64,000 nt of DNA, taken from Stappia indica. Its GTDB lineage: Bacteria > Pseudomonadota > Alphaproteobacteria > Rhizobiales > Stappiaceae. Of this stretch, positions 26,558 through 35,933 are shown piece after piece; within the stretch, counting starts at the first letter, position 1, and every line of letters begins with the position of its first letter. Position numbers and translations under genes: made by a program. The DNA is taken from positions 1,646,054-1,710,053 of the forward strand of contig NZ_MBQE01000001.1 of the NCBI RefSeq assembly GCF_001696535.1. The letters run 5' to 3'. Under the pieces are notes generated by a model, which was not told the DNA's origin, did no database searches, and was given only the letters and a program-made list of their open reading frames with translations.

Positions 26558-27381
26558 CACCTCTGCTCCGACAGGCGCAACTGATCGATATGGGCGGAGG
26601 CCAGCCGGCCGCCATAGGTCGCCTGAAGGTTCTCGGCGGTAAAGACCTCGCCGACCGGACCTTCGGCAATGCGGCGGGTGTTGATCAGGAGCACCCGGTC
26701 GAAATAGTCGGCAACGGTCGCAAGGTCGTGATGCACGCAAACGACGGTACGCCCCTCGCCCTTCAGCTCCTTCAGCACGTCGATGATCGCCTTCTCGGTC
26801 GCCGCATCGACGCCGGCGAAAGGCTCGTCCAGCAGGTAGAGATCGGCCCCTTGCGCCAGGGCGCGGGCCAGGAACACCCGCTGCTGCTGTCCGCCGGACA
26901 GCTGGCCGATCTGGCGCGTGGCGAAATCCGCCATGCCGACGCGGGCAAGACAGGCAAGCGCGCGCTCGCGGTAGCTCGCCCGCACCAGACGGAGCAATCC
27001 GAGCTCACGGTAGAGTCCCATCATCACCACGTCGATGACACGGGTCGGGAAATCCCAGTCGACCGAGGCACGCTGCGGCACATAGGCGACCCGCTCGCGT
27101 GCCCGCTCCAGCGGCGTGCCGAAGACGGTGACGGTGCCGGACAGCCGCGGCACGACGCCGAGCGCCGCCTTCAGCAGGGTCGACTTGCCGGCGCCGTTCG
27201 GGCCGACGATGGCAACGAGGCTGTCGCGCGGGAACGTAGCGTCGACGGAGAACACCGCCGGGCTCTCGCCATAGGAGACCGTGATCTCCCGCAAGGCCAT
27301 CGCCGCCCGCGCCGCCTCCGCCCGCGCCGCGGCTTCCGCCTCCGGCCCCTGCACCAGTTCGATCCTGTCGCGCGCTTGCAT
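26557..27381 (-). CDS. Metal (Mn-type) ABC transporter ATP-binding protein
   Basis: A 274-aa ABC ATPase. Walker A is GPNGAGKST near residue 61, the signature [15 protein letters not shown] near 155, Walker [13 protein letters not shown], and the switch His in VCVHHDL. The segment [20 protein letters not shown] is typical of SitB/ZnuC/MntB-type ATPases. The start is ATG 27381 with AAGGAG 11 nt upstream. It begins 15 bases after the binding-protein stop and overlaps the permease start by one base. Confidence 0.94.
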   Translation of the reverse strand: MQARDRIELVQGPEAEAAARAEAARAAMALREITVSYGESPAVFSVDATFPRDSLVAIVGPNGAGKSTLLKAALGVVPRLSGTVTVFGTPLERARERVAYVPQRASVDWDFPTRVIDVVMMGLYRELGLLRLVRASYRERALACLARVGMADFATRQIGQLSGGQQQRVFLARALAQGADLYLLDEPFAGVDAATEKAIIDVLKELKGEGRTVVCVHHDLATVADYFDRVLLINTRRIAEGPVGEVFTAENLQATYGGRLASAHIDQLRLSEQR

Positions 27382-27396
27382 GACCGTCGTGCTCCT

Positions 27397-28383
27397 TCAG
27401 CTTCCGTTCGCCAGCTGCCCGGACATGCCGCGCTCGGGCGCAGAGCCGCCAAGGGCGCGGGCGATGGTCGTGGCATTGTGATCGATCATGCCCGGATAGG
27501 TGCCCTCATAGGTGCCGTCCGCGCCCATCGCGTCCGAGAACAGCTCGCCGCCGATGACGACGGTGTGGCCCCTTGCCGCCGCGCCCTCGATCAGGGCCCG
27601 CACCGACCTGTCGGAGACCGAGCTTTCCACGAAGACGGCGCCGATCTTGCGCTGGACGAGAATGTCGACGAGCTCCGCCACCCGCTGCAGCCCCGCCTCG
27701 CTCTGGGTCGAGATGCCCTGGATGCCGAGCACCTCGAACCCTTGAGCCCTGCCGAAATAGCTGAAGGCGTCATGGGCGGTGACCAGGACACGCGCGGTTT
27801 CGGGCACGCTGGCGAAAACCTTGTCGGAGTAGTCGGCAAGCTGGCTCAACCGGTCGAGATAGGCCTTCGCATTGGCGGCGAAGACCTCCGCGTCCTCGGG
27901 CCGCGCCGCGACCAGTGCCTCGCGCACCGTCTCGACGACACGCGACCATAGCCGCGGATCCATCCACACATGCGGGTCGAACTTGTCGGAATAGTCGACA
28001 TGGGAGATCAGCAACTCGCGCGGCAGGCTTTCGGCCACCGCGACGACCGGCTTCCGGGCGGCGAGCTCCTGCAGGAAGCCCTCCATCTGCGCCTCCAGAT
28101 AGAGACCGTGCCACAGCACCAGGTCGGCCCGCACCATGGCGGCGATGTCCGTGCGGGTCTGGCGATAGGCATGCGGATCGACGCCCGGCCCCATCAGGGC
28201 ACGCACGCTCACCCGGTCGCCGCCGATCTGGCGGGCCGCATCGGCGATCATGCCGGTGGTCGCTACGACCGACAGCGGGGTCTCTGCCCGCGCTCCGGTG
28301 GGCGCTAGCATACCGAGTGTCGCAAGCGCGAAGGCGCCTGCCATCGCAATCCGTCGAAGCCTGCTGAAGATGCTGCTGCGCAT
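27397..28383 (-). CDS. Metal ABC transporter substrate-binding protein (Mn-type, SitA/MntA-like)
   Basis: A 328-aa periplasmic cluster A-I binding protein. The signal peptide covers about residues 1-31 (hydrophobic MAGAFALATLGMLAPTGARA). The metal ligands expected for the family are visible: His in GVDPHAYRQTR, His in FDPHVWMDPRLW, Glu in VFVESSVSDR and Asp in GMIDHNATTI. There is no His-rich loop of the kind that marks zinc-binding ZnuA, which favours manganese or iron. I used ATG 28383. The frame stays open to 28524, but that portion spans the promoter. It is the first gene of a four-gene operon whose promoter carries a Mur-like box. Confidence 0.93.
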   Translation of the reverse strand: MRSSIFSRLRRIAMAGAFALATLGMLAPTGARAETPLSVVATTGMIADAARQIGGDRVSVRALMGPGVDPHAYRQTRTDIAAMVRADLVLWHGLYLEAQMEGFLQELAARKPVVAVAESLPRELLISHVDYSDKFDPHVWMDPRLWSRVVETVREALVAARPEDAEVFAANAKAYLDRLSQLADYSDKVFASVPETARVLVTAHDAFSYFGRAQGFEVLGIQGISTQSEAGLQRVAELVDILVQRKIGAVFVESSVSDRSVRALIEGAAARGHTVVIGGELFSDAMGADGTYEGTYPGMIDHNATTIARALGGSAPERGMSGQLANGS

Positions 28384-28452
28384 GTGCTGCCGTCCCGTGG
28401 TTCTGCGGCGGCTGCACGGCTCGCGAGGGTCGGCAGCCTTCTTCCTTTTAAT

Positions 28453-28502
28453 GATTATGAGAACCATTTGCAGTTTGTCAATGCAATTGCGAACCATTTG
28501 CA
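28453..28502 (-). promoter_or_regulatory. Promoter with Mur-like operator for the metal ABC operon
   Basis: On the minus strand there is TTGACA (28481-28476), a 17-nt spacer and ATAATC (28458-28453), a good sigma-70 layout. Directly upstream (28502-28482) is a 21-bp near-palindrome beginning TGCAAATGG and ending CAATTGCA, which resembles the Mur-responsive sequence of rhizobial sit/mnt operons. The segment TGCAAATGGTTC recurs inside the spacer (28472-28461). Mn-dependent repression by Mur is the natural inference. Confidence 0.75.
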
Positions 28503-28558
28503 AAAACAGCCGACGTCGAGCCAAGGGAGGAAGAGCGACCGGAAGGGGCGGAATGCAA

Positions 28559-28590
28559 AGGGCTGCCGCACGGTCCCATGCGGCAGCCCT
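28559..28590 (-). terminator. Terminator of the chemoreceptor gene
   Basis: A perfect 12-bp inverted repeat, AGGGCTGCCGCA (28559-28570) and TGCGGCAGCCCT (28579-28590), with an 8-nt loop. On the minus strand it lies 25 nt after the receptor stop and is followed by TTGCATT. Confidence 0.8.
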
Positions 28591-28615
28591 ATCTTTATCC
28601 GACCGTTTCGCTGGA

Positions 28616-30274
28616 TCAGGCGGCGCGGATCGCCGTCAGGAAGCGGCCGATCTGACCGCGCAGCATGTCGGACTGCCGGTTGAGTTCGGTGGCAGCCGAC
28701 AGCACCTCGCGAGAGGCGCCGCCGGTCTGCTCCGCTGCGGCACCCAGGTCGGCGATGGAGCCTGTCACCGACATGGTGCCCGTTGCTGCGCTCTGGACGT
28801 TGCGAGCGATTTCCTGCGTTGCCGCGCCCTGCTGCTCGACGGCGGAAGCGATCGCGGTCGTCACGATGTCCATCTCCCGGATCGTCTCGGTGATCGAGCG
28901 GATGTCGGAAACGGCCACTCCGGTTGCGGACTGGATGGCGGTGATCTGGGCTCCGATCTCCTCGGTGGCGCGCGACGTCTGGTTCGCCAGTTCCTTGACC
29001 TCGGCAGCAACCACAGCAAAACCGCGCCCCGCCTCGCCCGCCCGAGCCGCCTCGATGGTGGCGTTGAGGGCGAGCAGGTTTGTCTGCTCCGCGATATCGG
29101 AGATCAACCGCAGAACCTCGCCGACCTTCTGCGAAGCATGTGCCAGCGACTGCACCCGTTCGGACGTGAGGCCGGCGCTGGCGACCGCCCGCTCCGACAT
29201 GGCCGTGGAGGACGACACCTGGCGGGCGATCTCCTGGATCGAGGCCGCGAGTTCCTCCGCTGCCGTCGCGATGGTCTGGACGTTCTGGTTGGCCTCTTCC
29301 GCCGCCACGCCCACTGTCACGGTACGCGCGGCGGAGCTGCTGGCCGTTCCGGTCAGGCCGCGCGCCGCCCCTTCCATCTGCGAGGCCGCGCTGGTCACCG
29401 TGGCGATGGCCGCACGGGCCGCGCTCTGAAACTCGCCGACGGCCGCTTCCATCGCCTCCTGCCGGCGCAGCTTCGCCGCGGTCTCGCGCTCCTGCTCCGA
29501 GCGCATGCGCTCGCCCTCGATCATTCGCGTCTTGAACACGTCGACGGCGCGCGCCATTTCGCCGAGCTCATCGCCCCGCTGTGTGCCGGGGATGGTGACG
29601 GTGAGATCGTCTTCGGCCAGCCGCCGCATCACGCCGGTGATCGCAACGACGGGACGGGACAGGCTGCGGGCGGCGAAGAGGGCGATGCCGAGACCGACGG
29701 CGACGATGGCAAGGCCGAGCACGACCGAGGCAATCTCCTGCCACAGGAATTCGCCCTGAATGACCGGGCCGAGTTTCTCCTCCCTGGCAACAGCGGCCAG
29801 CAGGCCTTCCGTCGCCTCGTCCACCATCAGCGGTCCCAGCCGGTCGAGCGTGTCGCGATAGACCGCCTCGAACGCCTGGGGATTGCCCGCCAGCTGTTGT
29901 GCCTTTCGGAAACCGTCGCGATAGGCCAGCGCATTGTCGTGAATGCGGGTGACGACAGCCAGATGCTCCGGCGCGACGCCGGCCTCCTGCGCGCTGCGAT
30001 AGACATCCGCGATCCGCGCGACGTTCTCGTCGACGACCGCTGCAATGGCGTCGCTGCGCGTCGCCCGGTAGCGCATGACGGCAAGGCGCGTCTGCAACGC
30101 CGACTTGCTGAGATCCGCATAATCGATGGTCTGCCTGGCTCCTTCGCGATAGCCTGCGAAGTTCCCGCTTGCGGTCCAGGCGGACCAGAACCCGAAGCCG
30201 GCAAGAGCCAGGGTAAGCAGCAACACCGCGCCGAACCCCGCATATAGCCGCTTGTTGATTGTCATATTTTGCAT
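28616..30274 (-). CDS. Methyl-accepting chemotaxis protein
   Basis: A 552-aa transmembrane chemoreceptor. TM1 is near residues 10-28 ([19 protein letters not shown]). A helical periplasmic sensor of about 150 residues follows (helical-bundle type, with [20 protein letters not shown]). TM2 is near 190-210 ([20 protein letters not shown]). A HAMP domain comes next ([20 protein letters not shown]), then the cytoplasmic signalling hairpin with the tip [20 protein letters not shown], which is the invariant CheA/CheW contact. I chose ATG 30274 ([11 protein letters not shown]) with GGGAG 8 nt upstream, not the frame start at 30295. The ligand is unknown. The flagellar genes earlier in the window fit a motile organism. 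Confidence 0.94.
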   Translation of the reverse strand: MQNMTINKRLYAGFGAVLLLTLALAGFGFWSAWTASGNFAGYREGARQTIDYADLSKSALQTRLAVMRYRATRSDAIAAVVDENVARIADVYRSAQEAGVAPEHLAVVTRIHDNALAYRDGFRKAQQLAGNPQAFEAVYRDTLDRLGPLMVDEATEGLLAAVAREEKLGPVIQGEFLWQEIASVVLGLAIVAVGLGIALFAARSLSRPVVAITGVMRRLAEDDLTVTIPGTQRGDELGEMARAVDVFKTRMIEGERMRSEQERETAAKLRRQEAMEAAVGEFQSAARAAIATVTSAASQMEGAARGLTGTASSSAARTVTVGVAAEEANQNVQTIATAAEELAASIQEIARQVSSSTAMSERAVASAGLTSERVQSLAHASQKVGEVLRLISDIAEQTNLLALNATIEAARAGEAGRGFAVVAAEVKELANQTSRATEEIGAQITAIQSATGVAVSDIRSITETIREMDIVTTAIASAVEQQGAATQEIARNVQSAATGTMSVTGSIADLGAAAEQTGGASREVLSAATELNRQSDMLRGQIGRFLTAIRAA

Positions 30275-30662
30275 GGCCCACTCCCAAGGCGCCACCAGTC
30301 TAGATGACGTAGCGGGAATTTGCGCTTTCTCGAATTAAATATTAGTGAATTTTGACAGGTGATTTACCAAATACCGCCAGCACCTGATCGTCATTTAAAT
30401 CAATCGATTAGCGACACCTCCCGGACCTGCAACCAGCAGGATCCGCAGCCGTCGGGAGCTTACGCAAGGCGTGCAAACGCTGCCGCCCTCCATGCCCCTC
30501 CGGAGCATCTTTTTCGCCGCGCCGCAAACCGCAGAAGGGCAAAAAAGCGCTGATCTCCCAAATCGTGAATTCTGTCATTGTATGTTCATATGAACGTTGT
30601 GCTATGTTCATATGAACGAAGTAGAGACGGAACGTCCGCATTCGGGAGGAACACAGTCGCTC
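30275..30662. other. Divergent intergenic region chemoreceptor / DeoR regulator
   Basis: About 390 bp. The left part (30300-30420) is AT-rich and should hold the chemoreceptor promoter. The middle has no gene: a 64-aa plus-strand frame at 30359 lacks coding character. The right end has two perfect operators (30584-30617). No RNA gene is seen. Confidence 0.4.
30584..30617. promoter_or_regulatory. Tandem 12-bp palindromic operators for the DeoR/GlpR regulator
   Basis: GTTCATATGAAC occurs at 30584-30595 and again at 30606-30617. Both copies are perfect palindromes, and centre spacing is 22 bp (two helical turns). Each is preceded by TAT. They resemble GlpR/DeoR-family operators and sit just upstream of the regulator, so autoregulation and repression of the ABC operon are likely. 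Confidence 0.8.
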
Positions 30663-31454
30663 ATGACCAGCGGCCTGGCCATAACTGCGCGCCAGCGCGA
30701 GATCGCCGATCTGGTGCAGTCCAACGGCTTCGCCTCGGTGGAGTCGCTGGCCGAGCGCTTCGACGTAACCACCCAGACCATCCGGCGCGACCTCACGCGG
30801 CTGTGCGAGCACGGCATCCTGCGCCGCACCCATGGCGGTGTCGAGCCCCCGGCGCCCGCCGGCAACCTCCACTATGCGCGCCGCCAGATCCTGAACCTGC
30901 CGCAGAAGCGCGCGATCGCCGAAACGGTGGCACGCGAGGTTCCGGACGGAGCCTCCCTCGCCTTCTCCATCGGCACGACTCCCGAAATCGTCATGCAGGC
31001 GCTGGCCCGCCATCAGGGACTGCGGGTCTTCACCAACAACCTGCATGTGGCCTTTTCCGCCTCGCAGAACCCGGATTTCGAGGTGACCATCGCGGGCGGG
31101 CGCCTGCGCCACGGCGACCGCGACATCCTGGGCGCCGACACCGAGCGGTTCTTCTCCGCCTACAAGGTCGACATCGGGGTCTTCGGCGTCGCCGGTGTCG
31201 ATGCCGACGGCACCCTGCTCGACTTCCACGAGGACGAGGTCGCCGCGCGCCAGGCCATCCTGGCCAATTGCCGGCGCGCCTTCCTGGTGCTCGACGCCAG
31301 CAAGTTCGGCCGCCCCGCGCATGTGCGCGGCGGTCATATCACCGAAGTCGCCACGGTCTTTTGCGACGACGCCCTGCCCGCCTCCGTCGAGGCGTTGCTG
31401 GCGGCGGCCGGACGCGAAAGCGTGGTGTGCACCAACAACAACGAGGAGCGCTGA
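30663..31454 (+). CDS. DeoR/GlpR-family transcriptional repressor
   Basis: A 263-aa regulator. The N-terminal DeoR helix-turn-helix is ITARQREIADLVQSNGFASV with ERFDVTTQTIRRDLTRLCEHG and the wing RRTHGGVE. The C-terminal DeoRC sugar-phosphate-binding domain follows (GTTPEIVMQALA, NPDFEVTIAGGRLRHGD, DIGVFGVAGVDADGTLLDFHEDE, FLVLDASKFGR). The start is ATG 30663. In-frame ATGs at 30597 and 30612 lie within or next to the operators, so they are less likely; GGGAGG lies 13 nt before 30663. Its stop overlaps the next gene's ATG by one base. GlpR-type members sense glycerol-3-phosphate, but the effector here is inferred. Confidence 0.92.
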   Translation: MTSGLAITARQREIADLVQSNGFASVESLAERFDVTTQTIRRDLTRLCEHGILRRTHGGVEPPAPAGNLHYARRQILNLPQKRAIAETVAREVPDGASLAFSIGTTPEIVMQALARHQGLRVFTNNLHVAFSASQNPDFEVTIAGGRLRHGDRDILGADTERFFSAYKVDIGVFGVAGVDADGTLLDFHEDEVAARQAILANCRRAFLVLDASKFGRPAHVRGGHITEVATVFCDDALPASVEALLAAAGRESVVCTNNNEER

Positions 31455-32533
31455 TGAACACGCCCGCGACAGACGGCCGCCCGGGGGGCCAGGAAATCCT
31501 GCTTGAAAATGTCTCTAAGGTCTGGGGCGCCCACAAGGCGGTCGACGACCTGTCGATCCGCGTGCCTGCCGGCACGTTCACCGTCCTGCTGGGCCCGTCG
31601 GGCTGCGGCAAGTCGACGACCCTGCGGATGATCGCCGGCCTGGAAAGCGCCGATGCGGGACGCATCCTGATCGGCGGGCGGGATGTCACCCACCTGCCGG
31701 CGGCCGAGCGGGACCTGGCGATGGTGTTCCAGTCCTATGCGCTGTTTCCCCATCTCGACGTCGCCGAGAACATCGTCTTCGGCCTGAAGGTACGCCGCGT
31801 GGCGAAGGACGAGCGCGAGGCGCGCCTGAAGCGCGTTGCCGAGCTGCTGGGCCTGTCCGCCCTGCTCGACCGCAAGCCCTCGCAACTGTCGGGCGGCCAG
31901 CAGCAGCGCGTGGCGCTGGGGCGCGCCATCATCGCCGAGCGCCCCGTCTGCCTGATGGACGAGCCGCTGTCCAATCTCGACGCAAAGCTGCGCCACGAGA
32001 TGCGGGTGGAGATCCGCGCGCTGCAGAAGAAGCTCGGCTTCACCATGGTCTATGTCACCCACGATCAGGTCGAGGCCATCACAATGGCCGACCAGGTGGT
32101 GCTGCTGAACGGCGGCCGGCTGGAACAGGCGAGCGATCCGCGCGCGCTCTACCAGCGTCCCGAGACGCCCTTCGCTGCCCGCTTCATCGGCGTACCGCCG
32201 ATGAACGTGCTGCCGGGCACGCTGCTGGCCGGTGTGGACGCGGATCTCGCCGCGCACAAGGTCGGCCTGCGCCCCGAGGCCTTGACCCTGGCCGAGCGCG
32301 GTCCCCTGGCCGCGCGGGTGGCGAGCCTGGAATATCTCGGTGCCGACATGCTGATCGACTGCGAGGCCGGCGGAACGCTCTTCACCGTCCGCCTGCCGGG
32401 CGACCACGACATCGCCGCCGGCACGGACATCCGCCTCGGCTTCGCAGCGCAGGACCTGCACGTCTTCGACGGCACCACGGGCCATCGCCGCGACGATCTG
32501 GCGGCTGCCGCAGGTGGACGCATCGCCGGTTGA
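31454..32533 (+). CDS. Sugar/glycerol-3-phosphate-type ABC transporter ATP-binding protein (UgpC/MalK family)
   Basis: A 359-aa ATPase starting at ATG 31454, overlapping the regulator stop by one base (TGATG). Walker A is GPSGCGKST, the Q loop VFQSYALFPH, the signature [15 protein letters not shown], Walker B VCLMDEPLSNLD and the switch YVTHDQ. The C-terminal 110 residues form the MalK-type OB/TOBE domain (VGLRPEALTLAERGPLAARVASLEYLGADML). It belongs with the binding protein and the permeases downstream, and a DeoR/GlpR regulator heads the operon. Confidence 0.93.
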   Translation: MNTPATDGRPGGQEILLENVSKVWGAHKAVDDLSIRVPAGTFTVLLGPSGCGKSTTLRMIAGLESADAGRILIGGRDVTHLPAAERDLAMVFQSYALFPHLDVAENIVFGLKVRRVAKDEREARLKRVAELLGLSALLDRKPSQLSGGQQQRVALGRAIIAERPVCLMDEPLSNLDAKLRHEMRVEIRALQKKLGFTMVYVTHDQVEAITMADQVVLLNGGRLEQASDPRALYQRPETPFAARFIGVPPMNVLPGTLLAGVDADLAAHKVGLRPEALTLAERGPLAARVASLEYLGADMLIDCEAGGTLFTVRLPGDHDIAAGTDIRLGFAAQDLHVFDGTTGHRRDDLAAAAGGRIAG

Positions 32534-32663
32534 GGCGAGCGGACAACGCATGAACAGGGAGCCGGCAACGGCTCTCCGCAGAGGAACGCTTCCGCGCCGC
32601 ACGCGGGACGTCAAGCCGGCAAGCCAGCGCAAAGCGGCCGGCACAACATGAGGGAAGGCAGAC

Positions 32664-33959
32664 ATGTTGAAATCGATGCTGATGAAGGCCGTCGCCACGG
32701 CGACCCTTTCGACCGGACTGGCACTCGGCACATGGGCCTCCGCCCAGGCCGTCGAGCTGCAGTTCTTCTTTCCGGTGGCTGTCGGCGGCAAGGCCGCGGA
32801 GACCATCCAGTCCCTGACCGACGAGTATGTCGCGAACCACCCGGACGTGAAGATCGACGCCGTCTATTCCGGCTCGTACCAGGACACCATCGCCAAGGTG
32901 ATCACCGCCTCGCGCGGCGGCACCCCGCCGCAGCTGTCGATGGCCCTGTCGGCCGACATGTTCACCCTGATCGACGAGGACCTGATCGTCCCCTTCGACG
33001 ACTACCTGAAGACCGATGAGGACAAGGCCTGGCTCGAGGGCTTCTATCCCGCCTTCATGGAAAACAGCCAGACCGGCGGCAAGACCTACGGCATTCCGTT
33101 CCAGCGCTCCACTCCGGTGATGTACTGGAACAAGGAAGCCTTCAAGGAGGCCGGCCTCGACCCCGAGACGCCCCCGGCGACCTGGGAAGAGCTGGTCGAG
33201 TTCGGCAAGAAGCTGACCAAGAAGGATGCCAACGGCAATGTCACCCAGTGGGGCGTGCGCATCCCGAGCTCCGGCTTTCCCTACTGGCTGTTCCAGGGCC
33301 TGACGACGCAGAACGACGTCATCCTGGCCAACAGCGAGGGCAACAAGACCAATTTCGACGACCCGAAGGTCGCCGAGGCACTGCAGTACATGGTCGACCT
33401 GTCGACCAAGCACGGCGTGATGGAGCCGGGCATCATCGAGTGGGGCGCAACGCCGAAGGCCTTCTTCGAGCGCCAGGCCGCGATCATGTGGACCACCACC
33501 GGCAACCTGACCAACGTGCGTGACAACGCGCCGTTCGAGTTCGGCGTCGGCATGCTGCCCGCCCACAAGCGCCGCGGCGCCCCGACCGGCGGCGGCAACT
33601 TCTACCTCTTCAAGGGCGCGTCCGAAGAGCAGCTCGCTGCAGCGGCCGACTTCGTGCAGTGGATCACCGGCCCCGAGCAGGCGGCCAAGTGGACCATTGC
33701 CACGGGCTATGTCGCACCGCGTCCGGACGCCTGGGAGACCGAGGCGATGAAGACCTACGCCGCCGAGTTCCAGCCGGCGACGGTTGCCCGCGACCAGCTC
33801 GAATTCGCCGTCGCGGAGCTGTCCACCTACCAGAACCAGCGCGTGACGACGATCTTCAACGATGCGCTGGCCGCTGCGATCACCGGCCAGAAGGACGCCG
33901 CAACCGCTCTCAAGGACGCCCAGGAGCAGGCCGACGCGATCCTCGCCGAGTATCGCTGA
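32664..33959 (+). CDS. Extracellular carbohydrate/glycerol-3-phosphate-type substrate-binding protein (UgpB-like)
   Basis: A 431-aa periplasmic type-1 binding protein (SBP_bac_1). The signal peptide is TLSTGLALGTWASAQA near residue 29. The mature N-terminus VELQFFFPVAVGGKAAETIQ, then EYVANHPDVKIDAVYSGSY and the PVMYWNKEAFKEAGLDPETP hallmark, resembles UgpB and related glycerol-3-phosphate or glycerophosphodiester binders. AAGGCAG precedes the ATG. It is separated from the ATPase by 130 bp and from the permeases by a 127-bp spacer holding a strong hairpin (34000-34029). The substrate is inferred only. Confidence 0.9.
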   Translation: MLKSMLMKAVATATLSTGLALGTWASAQAVELQFFFPVAVGGKAAETIQSLTDEYVANHPDVKIDAVYSGSYQDTIAKVITASRGGTPPQLSMALSADMFTLIDEDLIVPFDDYLKTDEDKAWLEGFYPAFMENSQTGGKTYGIPFQRSTPVMYWNKEAFKEAGLDPETPPATWEELVEFGKKLTKKDANGNVTQWGVRIPSSGFPYWLFQGLTTQNDVILANSEGNKTNFDDPKVAEALQYMVDLSTKHGVMEPGIIEWGATPKAFFERQAAIMWTTTGNLTNVRDNAPFEFGVGMLPAHKRRGAPTGGGNFYLFKGASEEQLAAAADFVQWITGPEQAAKWTIATGYVAPRPDAWETEAMKTYAAEFQPATVARDQLEFAVAELSTYQNQRVTTIFNDALAAAITGQKDAATALKDAQEQADAILAEYR

Positions 33960-33999
33960 CACCTGACGGCGAGCCGGGCAACCGGGTCACGATGAACAA

Positions 34000-34029
34000 G
34001 GAGACCGGCAGCCATCGCTGCCGGTCTCC
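34000..34029 (+). promoter_or_regulatory. Intercistronic hairpin after the binding-protein gene
   Basis: A perfect 13-bp stem GGAGACCGGCAGC / GCTGCCGGTCTCC with the tetraloop CATC, 41 nt after the binding-protein stop and 57 nt before the permease gene. There is no U tract, so it probably stabilises the upstream mRNA and lowers permease expression rather than ending transcription. Confidence 0.7.
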
Positions 34030-34086
34030 ATCCCGGTTCGAGGCAGGACGAACCGACAGCGTTGCGAGGGAAGGAACAAGGACAAG

Positions 34087-35001
34087 ATGACGACCGCGAC
34101 AGGCCGCACGAGAGTGCCGATGCTGATACGCAGCCGCGAGTGGATACACGCGTGGCTGCTGCTGCTTCCCGCACTGTTCTTCCTTTTCGCCTTCACCCAT
34201 GTGCCGGCGGTGATGACGCTGTGGAACAGCTTCCACTCCACCCCGCGCGGCCGGCGCCCCGCCCGCTTCATCGGCCTCGACAATTACGAGCGGATGATGG
34301 GCGACCCCATCTTCTGGAAGGTGCTGGGCAACAATCTCTGGTTCGCCTTCGGCACGATCCCGCTCTCCGTCGGCATCGCCATCGTCATGGCGCTCTGGGT
34401 CAATGACCGCCTCACGGGGCGCGGCTTCGTGCGCATGGCCTATTTCACCCCGACCGTGCTGCCGCTGATCGCCGTCGCAAACATCTGGCTGTTCTTCTAC
34501 ACGCCCGGCTTCGGCCTCATCGACCAGGTCACGTCCAGCCTGTTCGGCTGGCCGCAGACCAACTGGCTCGGCGATCCGGCCACCGCCCTCAACGCCGTCA
34601 TCGTCGTCACGGTGTGGAAGGAGGCCGGGTTCTTCATGATCTTCTATCTCGCGGCCCTGCAGGCGATCCCGCCCTCCCTGGTGGAGGCGGCGAAGATCGA
34701 GGGCGCCGGCCGCTGGACGATCTTCTGGCGCATCACCTTCCCCTTGATGATGCCGACCACGCTCTTCGTGTCGATCAACGCGGTGATCAACTCGTTCCGC
34801 CTCGTCGACCACATCTTCATCCTGACCAATGGCGGCCCGGACAACGCCTCCTCGCTGCTGCTGTTCCATATCTACGAAACGGCCTTCAAGTACTGGGAGA
34901 CCGGCTACGGCGCGACGCTGACCGTCGCGATGCTGGCGATCCTGTGTGCGCTCGCCATCGGCCAGTTCTTCTTCTTCGACCGCAGGGTGCACTACAAATG
35001 A
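34087..35001 (+). CDS. ABC transporter permease (UgpA/MalF type)
   Basis: A 304-aa permease with six predicted helices. The BPD_transp_1 coupling motif is EAAKIEGAGRWTIFWRITFPLMMP (EAA loop) in the middle third. The N-terminal segment LLLPALFFLFAFTHVPAVMTLWNSF and the GLDNYERMM segment resemble UgpA/MalF-type sugar permeases. The start is ATG 34087. Its TGA overlaps the next permease's ATG by 4 nt. Confidence 0.92.
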   Translation: MTTATGRTRVPMLIRSREWIHAWLLLLPALFFLFAFTHVPAVMTLWNSFHSTPRGRRPARFIGLDNYERMMGDPIFWKVLGNNLWFAFGTIPLSVGIAIVMALWVNDRLTGRGFVRMAYFTPTVLPLIAVANIWLFFYTPGFGLIDQVTSSLFGWPQTNWLGDPATALNAVIVVTVWKEAGFFMIFYLAALQAIPPSLVEAAKIEGAGRWTIFWRITFPLMMPTTLFVSINAVINSFRLVDHIFILTNGGPDNASSLLLFHIYETAFKYWETGYGATLTVAMLAILCALAIGQFFFFDRRVHYK

Positions 35002-35849
35002 CCGCCGCAGCCGACGCTCCCGCCCGCCCGCGCCGCCGGCGCTTCGACCTCGACCGGGCGCTCAACACGCTCGCCGCCTGGGTACTGGCCCTGATGTGGA
35101 TCCTGCCGCTCGCCTTCGCGATCTGGACGGCGATCCACCCTTCCGCCTACGAGGCCCGCTTCGAGCTGCTGGCCCCGCTCACCTTCGAGAATTTCGAGAA
35201 GGCCTGGGCGGCCGCCCCCTTCGCGCGCTACTTCCTCAACACCTTCATGCTGGTCACGCTGATCCTCGCCGGCCAGTTCCTGCTGTGCACGCTGGCGGCC
35301 TATGCCTTCGCGCGCTTCACCTTCCCGGGCCGCTCGATCCTGTTCACGCTGGTGCTGCTGCAGCTGCTAGTGATGCCGGACATCCTCATCGTCGAGAACT
35401 ACAAGACCATGCGCATTCTCGGCCTGGTCGACACGATCCCGGCGATCGCACTGCCCTACATCGCCTCCGGCTTCGGCATCTTCCTGCTGCGCCAGACCTT
35501 CATGACCGTGCCGCGCGAACTCGACGAGGCCGCGCGCATCGAGGGCTCCAGCATCCTCGGCATCCTGTGGCGGGTCTACATCCCGCTCGCCAAGCCGACC
35601 TACCTCGCCTACGGCCTCGTCTCGGTCAGCCACCACTGGAACAACTTCCTGTGGCCGCTGATCGTCACCAACTCGGTCGACACCCGCCCCGTGACGGTCG
35701 GCCTCAGCGTCTTCTCGGCCATCGATTCCGGCATCGAATGGTCGGTGATCAATGCGGCGACACTGATGACCTCGGGGCCGCTGCTGATCGCCTTCCTGCT
35801 GTTCCAGCGCCAGTTCGTGCAGAGCTTCATGCGCGCCGGCATCAAGTAG
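34998..35849 (+). CDS. ABC transporter permease (UgpE/MalG type)
   Basis: A 283-aa permease starting at ATG 34998 inside the end of the preceding permease (ATGA overlap). The MalG-type motif EAARIEGSSILGILWRVYIPLAKPTYLA is the EAA loop. The N-terminal helix (LAAWVLALMWILPLAFAIWTAI) and the LPYIASGFGIFLLRQTFM segment are characteristic of MalG/UgpE. The C-terminus ends RQFVQSFMRAGIK, typical for this subunit. It is the last gene of the operon, and a strong terminator follows 26 nt later. Confidence 0.92.
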   Translation: MTAAADAPARPRRRRFDLDRALNTLAAWVLALMWILPLAFAIWTAIHPSAYEARFELLAPLTFENFEKAWAAAPFARYFLNTFMLVTLILAGQFLLCTLAAYAFARFTFPGRSILFTLVLLQLLVMPDILIVENYKTMRILGLVDTIPAIALPYIASGFGIFLLRQTFMTVPRELDEAARIEGSSILGILWRVYIPLAKPTYLAYGLVSVSHHWNNFLWPLIVTNSVDTRPVTVGLSVFSAIDSGIEWSVINAATLMTSGPLLIAFLLFQRQFVQSFMRAGIK

Positions 35850-35875
35850 GCCGGAGTGCCTCGCCGAAATGCAAG

Positions 35876-35918
35876 ACACCCCGGCAGGCGGCCCGCCTGC
35901 CGGGGTGTTTTCTTTTTC
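35876..35918 (+). terminator. Rho-independent terminator of the Ugp-type operon
   Basis: A 14-bp perfect stem ACACCCCGGCAGGC (35876-35889) / GCCTGCCGGGGTGT (35895-35908), 5-nt loop, then TTTCTTTTTC. It lies between the permease and the convergent vWA gene and may serve only the plus strand. Confidence 0.93.
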
Positions 35919-35933
35919 AGGGCCGGCTCTTGC

